Positions 7,182-10,792 of a DNA stretch of 10,792 nt are shown one piece after another. This DNA is from Clostridium sp. SCN 57-10 (GTDB taxonomy: Bacteria > Bacillota > Clostridia > Oscillospirales > Butyricicoccaceae): positions 1 to 10,792 of the forward strand of contig MEFT01000054.1 of assembly GCA_001725215.1 (NCBI GenBank), written 5' to 3'. Both the position numbers and the translations under genes were made by a program. The notes beneath the pieces are model-generated. The model was not told the origin of the DNA. It was given only the letters and a program-made list of their open reading frames with translations, and searched no databases. How positions within the stretch are numbered: position 1 is the first letter of the stretch; the number at the start of each line of letters is the position of its first letter.

Positions 7182-7214
7182 ATTTCAATCCACGCTCCCC
7201 GTGCGGGGAGTGAC
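7182..7214 (-). repeat. Variant CRISPR repeat with one substitution at the stem base
   Basis: The end reads GGGGAGTGAC instead of GGGGAGCGAC. In crRNA sense the stem begins CACTCCCC, so the second pair from the base, next to the expected Cas5c cleavage site, becomes A-C. Confidence 0.9.
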
Positions 7215-8771
7215 CGAGAGGACAATACCACGGCCTGTGGATTGAGATATTTCAATCCACGCTCCCCGTGCGGGGAGCGACTGTCGATTTACTTACTTCG
7301 GCGGTCGAGTCGATTGATTTCAATCCACGCTCCCCGTGCGGGGAGCGACCACCGGCTGGCAAAAGCGCTGGGGTATCAGACAAAATTTCAATCCACGCTC
7401 CCCGTGCGGGGAGCGACATATATCATATAGCTATATTATAGCAAAAACAAGATTTCAATCCACGCTCCCCGTGCGGGGAGCGACGCTTGCCTGCACGGTT
7501 TACTGCTTCTCCCATGCGAATTTCAATCCACGCTCCCCGTGCGGGGAGCGACGCAGCAGTTGCGCGATTCCACGCTAGAACTGAACGATTTCAATCCACG
7601 CTCCCCGTGCGGGGAGCGACGGGCGAGGTGCAGAGCCTTGTGGAAAGGCGCACGCAATTTCAATCCACGCTCCCCGTGCGGGGAGCGACTCGGTGGCCGT
7701 GCGCTCTGCCGCCTCGACCTCAGATTTCAATCCACGCTCCCCGTGCGGGGAGCGACCGCCGCTCGTTTTGCGGGGGTGGGCGGTCTTTTGATTTCAATCC
7801 ACGCTCCCCGTGCGGGGAGCGACGAGCCGCACAGCTTACACCGCCGGCCTTAATGAGCGATTTCAATCCACGCTCCCCGTGCGGGGAGCGACCTCCGAAG
7901 TCATTCAGCGATACTCTACGCGAGATTATTTCAATCCACGCTCCCCGTGCGGGGAGCGACAAGCGCTGCGGGTATCAGCTTGCGTCGGTATCAAGATTTC
8001 AATCCACGCTCCCCGTGCGGGGAGCGACACCAAGCCAGCTGATGCGCGAGCCATTTTGCCGTATTTCAATCCACGCTCCCCGTGCGGGGAGCGACAAAGA
8101 GCCTGCGAGCGTTGAACCGCCCGCCCCGAATTTCAATCCACGCTCCCCGTGCGGGGAGCGACGAGTCTCAGGATTTGCTATGGATATGCTTTATTTCAAT
8201 CCACGCTCCCCGTGCGGGGAGCGACGGTTATCATATCCAGACTTAAACGGGATAAGGCCATTTCAATCCACGCTCCCCGTGCGGGGAGCGACCTGCGGGT
8301 TAAGCGGGTAAAACGCGATATACCGTCATTTCAATCCACGCTCCCCGTGCGGGGAGCGACTGCCCGTTATGTTGCCAAGCATCACGTTTGCCCATATTTC
8401 AATCCACGCTCCCCGTGCGGGGAGCGACCGTAGGCCACAAACGAAACCGGCGTCAACTTCGCTATTTCAATCCACGCTCCCCGTGCGGGGAGCGACTACC
8501 ATCGAAATGCAAACGAAATCGATAACCGGAATTTCAATCCACGCTCCCCGTGCGGGGAGCGACATTCATTTTGTATAATTAGGTGGTGCTCTTCCCTCAT
8601 TTCAATCCACGCTCCCCGTGCGGGGAGCGACGCTATTTTCTGTAATAATTCGGCAGGAAGTCTAATTATTTCAATCCACGCTCCCCGTGCGGGGAGCGAC
8701 AACGCATCGCTGGCGGCAAGAATATCGATGCCTGGATTTCAATCCACGCTCCCCGTGCGGGGAGCGACCAT

Positions 8772-8798
8772 ATCCACGCTCCCCGTGCGGGGAGCGAC
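8772..8798 (-). repeat. Truncated CRISPR repeat with no proper spacer beside it
   Basis: Only 27 nt of the repeat (from ATCCACGC to GCGAC) are present, separated from the intact repeat ending at 8768 by CAT alone. The missing six bases are ATTTCA, the end of the crRNA handle. The hairpin is intact, so the crRNA of the spacer at 8799-8833 can still be processed. Confidence 0.95.
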
Positions 8799-9415
8799 AT
8801 GGCGCCGTCGCAGATAATGGCGTCCAGATCACGATTTCAATCCACGCTCCCCGTGCGGGGAGCGACGATGAAGCCAAGGACGTTATCCAGCCTGACAACA
8901 CGATTTCAATCCACGCTCCCCGTGCGGGGAGCGACGATTTTGCTAAATATGATCTTGCTCTTGATGACAAATTTCAATCCACGCTCCCCGTGCGGGGAGC
9001 GACTGTTGCAACATTTCAATTGGATTACCACACATTGTAATTTCAATCCACGCTCCCCGTGCGGGGAGCGACTCAGAAAGTTCTTTGTTTACTGCAAGTT
9101 CTTTTTGTATTTCAATCCACGCTCCCCGTGCGGGGAGCGACCGGGATAGCAGCAGCAGTATGTTTTGCCCCATTGAGGTATTTCAATCCACGCTCCCCGT
9201 GCGGGGAGCGACAAGATGGTGTCATAATAGTGCTACGCAACATTTACTATTTCAATCCACGCTCCCCGTGCGGGGAGCGACTTGTGATAGCCTGCCAGAT
9301 TGCGACACTCACCTATTTCAATCCACGCTCCCCGTGCGGGGAGCGACTCCTCGGCTAAAACAAGCCATGCCGTCTTATTCGTATTTCAATCCACGCTCCC
9401 CGTGCGGGGAGCGAC

Positions 9416-9575
9416 AGCAAACACGCACAAATTTCCCCTTCGAGACCTGTACGGTTTGCACATTTTTCGGCGCAGCTGCTGCCGTGCACAAGCAAAACCA
9501 ATGCGGTCTGCTTTTCGTACCGCCTCAAAACGCGGTGCGAAGTCCCCGCTCGATTATGTTCGCTTGCACTTCGCA
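9416..9575 (-). promoter_or_regulatory. CRISPR leader
   Basis: These 160 bp between the cas2 stop and the first repeat carry the inverted pair GTGCGAA (9576-9570 in leftward reading) and TTCGCAC (9541-9535), 28 bp apart. As I recall, I-C leaders carry such a pair near the cas2 end. Read leftward, CATAAT (9558-9553) could be a -10 box but has no good -35. The leader should hold the pre-crRNA promoter and the signals for integration at the first repeat. No gene is seen in it. Confidence 0.75.
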
Positions 9576-9866
9576 CTACACCATGAGCACGCCTTCCGGC
9601 TCGTAGCTTTTCTTTGCGCCGACATGCTCAATCTTCGTTTCATAGTTATTTCCCAAATAATAAAACCGCAGGCTGTCTTTTTCCTCATCCATGATGCCAC
9701 ACAGCCTGTGTTTCAACATACGCGCCTGCGCCGCGTCCAAAAGACACTCGAACACGCTGTTCTGCACTCGCTGACCGTAATCGACGCACTGTTTGGCGAT
9801 GAGCCGCAGCCGCCTTCGACCTGCCGCGTCCTCTGTGTTGACGTCATAAGTAATGAGCACCAGCAT
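9576..9866 (-). CDS. cas2: CRISPR-associated protein Cas2
   Basis: The protein has 96 residues. It starts MLVLITYDVNTED, the first beta strand of the ferredoxin-like Cas2 fold with the conserved Asp8. It continues with QCVDYGQRVQNSVFECLLD, the usual Cas2 second-strand region, and ends FYYLGNNYETKIEHVGAKK as in type I-C Cas2. It forms the structural dimer of the Cas1-Cas2 integrase. The start at 9866 is chosen over an upstream in-frame ATG at 10022, which would lie inside cas1 and add 52 residues unlike Cas2; AGGGA lies about 5 nt before it. It follows cas1 after 8 bp (cotranscribed) and its stop touches the CRISPR leader. Confidence 0.96.
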   Translation of the reverse strand: MLVLITYDVNTEDAAGRRRLRLIAKQCVDYGQRVQNSVFECLLDAAQARMLKHRLCGIMDEEKDSLRFYYLGNNYETKIEHVGAKKSYEPEGVLMV

Positions 9867-9874
9867 GTCTTTCC

Positions 9875-10738
9875 CTACTTCCACAAAAACGGCGCGTAGC
9901 CATCTAAATCGTCGCGCAGATAGCGCGCAAGCAACAGCGCCTGCACATAAGGCACAAGCCCCCACGGCATCTTTTCCTTCAAATACGGGTGCGTGATGGC
10001 ATCTCTTTTGCGTTCCTGCCATGCCTGAATCAGCTTTCGTCTGCCCGCGTCGGTCAGAATGACCGCTCCGCTCTCCGCTTCCTGAAAATCGCCCGCCTTT
10101 ACCATGCGGTTATTGATCAGCGTGATCACAAAGCGGTCGGCAAGACACGGGCGCAGCTCTTCCATCAGGTCAAGCGCGAGCGATGCCCGCCCGGGTCTGT
10201 CTCTGTGCAGAAAGCCCACATAGGCATCTAGCCCCACCGCCTCGAGCGCGGCGGCACAATCGTTTGACAGCAGCGCGTAGGTGAACGAAAGCATGGCGTT
10301 CACATTGTCAAGCGGCGGACGCCGGTTCCTGCCGCGGAAGAAAAAGACATCCTTCTCATGTAGGATCATCTCGTCAAGCACCGAGAAGTAGACCGCAGCC
10401 GCTTCACCCTCCAGCCCACGTAGACGATCAAGCTCTTCCGTGCCCTGTATGAGGGGTAGCGCGTTCTGCAGCGCTGACGCGGCGTTCTGCAGCTTTTCCG
10501 CGTCGACCCGCAAGCCGTGGTCGCGCATCGTCCGCTCGATGCTCCAGCGCGCCTGATACACCTTGCCATAAATCATATTGCGCGCGATACGGCAGCTTAC
10601 GCTTGTATCATCGGCCACGCGGTACTGCGTTCGCCGCAGCAGCACGTTGCCGTTTGCGTTTCCCACCGAGCGCGCCAGAAAGCGGCCGCTTTGCGTGCAA
10701 AAGCACAGGCTGACGCCGCGCCGTGCGCAGGCGCCCAT
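9875..10738 (-). CDS. cas1: CRISPR-associated endonuclease Cas1 (type I-C), 5' part interrupted by a stop codon
   Basis: The open frame has 287 residues and covers the end of the N-terminal beta domain and the whole helical catalytic domain. It begins MGACARRGVSLCFCTQSGRFLA, which in type I-C Cas1 lies about 50-60 residues in, not at the start. Expected metal-binding residues are present, counted from this Met: Glu110 in RGLEGEAAAVYF, His178 in GFLHRDRPG and Asp190 in SLALDLMEELRP. Cas1 inserts new spacers at the leader end together with Cas2. Codons upstream (10792-10763) still read as Cas1 but are cut off by TAA at 10762-10760. The ATG at 10738 has no ribosome binding site, so it is unlikely to be a native start. 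A family member would be about 340 residues, so the true start lies beyond the window. Either the gene is inactivated or the base is an error. Confidence 0.9.
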   Translation of the reverse strand: MGACARRGVSLCFCTQSGRFLARSVGNANGNVLLRRTQYRVADDTSVSCRIARNMIYGKVYQARWSIERTMRDHGLRVDAEKLQNAASALQNALPLIQGTEELDRLRGLEGEAAAVYFSVLDEMILHEKDVFFFRGRNRRPPLDNVNAMLSFTYALLSNDCAAALEAVGLDAYVGFLHRDRPGRASLALDLMEELRPCLADRFVITLINNRMVKAGDFQEAESGAVILTDAGRRKLIQAWQERKRDAITHPYLKEKMPWGLVPYVQALLLARYLRDDLDGYAPFLWK

Positions 10739-10792
10739 CAGCGCGGGGCGCGCGCCCGGTTATGCGAACGTCACGATGCCTTCGAGCGTGTG
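10739..10792 (-). pseudogene. cas1: Upstream in-frame fragment of cas1 ending in TAA
   Basis: In the frame of cas1 this reads HTLEGIVTFA, stop, PGARPAL, then the MGAC of the downstream open frame. Intact I-C Cas1 has a similar run, roughly HNLEGIV-F-GYTGASPALMGACAERG (from memory), with Tyr where the stop is. One base change from TAC or TAT to TAA explains it. The fragment is cut by the right edge. Confidence 0.75.

Larger units (their letters stand above)
5897..9415 (-). CRISPR. Type I-C CRISPR array: 52 full repeats plus one truncated, 51 spacers
   Basis: The 33-nt unit reads ATTTCAATCCACGCTCCC then CGTGCGGGGAGCGAC on the plus strand; in crRNA sense (leftward) it starts GTCGCTCCCC and ends GTGGATTGAAAT, as in type I-C. 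It folds into an 8-bp stem CGCTCCCC/GGGGAGCG with loop GCAC, and cleavage after the stem would leave the 11-nt handle TGGATTGAAAT. Repeat starts: 5897, 5966, 6033, 6100, 6168, 6235, 6302, 6369, 6438, 6506, 6574, 6642, 6711, 6779, 6846, 6914, 6981, 7048, 7115, 7182, 7249, 7317, 7385, 7452, 7520, 7588, 7657, 7724, 7791, 7860, 7928, 7996, 8063, 8130, 8193, 8260, 8328, 8396, 8464, 8531, 8599, 8668, 8736, 8772 (truncated), 8834, 8903, 8971, 9040, 9109, 9180, 9249, 9315, 9383. Spacers are mostly 34-36 nt (range 30-38). Repeats are identical except at 6302, 7182 and 8772. The leader is on the cas2 side, so spacers near 9350 are newest. No spacer target was identified by eye. Confidence 0.98.

Noticed and set aside
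5897..9415. Array transcribed rightward, with leader at the low-coordinate end
   Set aside because: The I-C repeat ends in ATTGAAA(T/C) at the crRNA handle, which requires leftward transcription; the degenerate repeat is at 5830 and the leader-like region adjoins cas2.
5724..9606. Many open frames in the array coding recurring peptides such as FNPRSPCGER, ISIHAPRAGSD and FQSTLPVRGAT
   Set aside because: These are translations of the CRISPR repeat in different frames; the 33-nt repeats have no stop in several frames. They are not genes.
9867..10022. Longer start for cas2 (148 residues)
   Set aside because: The extension lies inside cas1 in another frame and does not resemble Cas2; MLVLITYDV is the normal N-terminus.

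Overview
The window looks like a chromosomal segment of a moderately GC-rich Clostridia-type Firmicute. The support is inferential: strong purine-rich ribosome binding sites, sigma-A-like promoters, an ECF sigma factor paired with an RsgI-like anti-sigma protein, a stalk-domain (copper amine oxidase N-terminal type) secreted protein, and a type I-C CRISPR-Cas locus. No rRNA, tRNA, transposase or integrase was seen.

Layout. Positions 1-188 hold the start of a leftward AAA-type ATPase that runs off the left edge. A divergent intergenic region (189-522) carries one good promoter on each strand, two inverted repeats and a leader of about 160 nt for the rightward gene. Positions 523-2307 encode a secreted, C-terminally membrane-anchored C39-like cysteine peptidase. 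A hairpin at 2346-2380 is shared as terminator with the converging leftward pair 3938-2386, an ECF sigma factor and its membrane-bound RsgI-like anti-sigma factor, which overlap by 4 bp. Upstream, and also leftward, is a secreted stalk-domain protein with a long helical region (5439-4108).

The right half is a type I-C CRISPR locus read leftward: cas1 (cut by the right edge), cas2, a leader of about 160 bp, then an array of 52 full-length 33-nt repeats plus one truncated repeat (9415 down to 5897), ending in a degenerate repeat (5830-5862) and a terminator-like hairpin (5771-5801). I count 51 spacers of 30-38 nt. The leader lies next to cas2, so the newest spacers should be near 9350 and the oldest near 5900. 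The interference genes (cas3, cas5, cas8c, cas7) and cas4 would lie beyond the right edge.

Main points for a second look. The cas1 reading frame has an in-frame TAA at 10760-10762, inside sequence that looks like normal Cas1 on both sides, so adaptation may be dead or the base may be wrong. The array contains a repeat-repeat junction with only 3 nt between the units (8769-8798), two repeats with point changes that mismatch the crRNA stem, and a decayed distal end. The sigma/anti-sigma pair combines an ECF-type sigma factor with an RsgI-like anti-sigma protein that lacks a zinc-binding anti-sigma motif. I found no clear sign of an entirely undescribed system; the unusual features are variations within known families.
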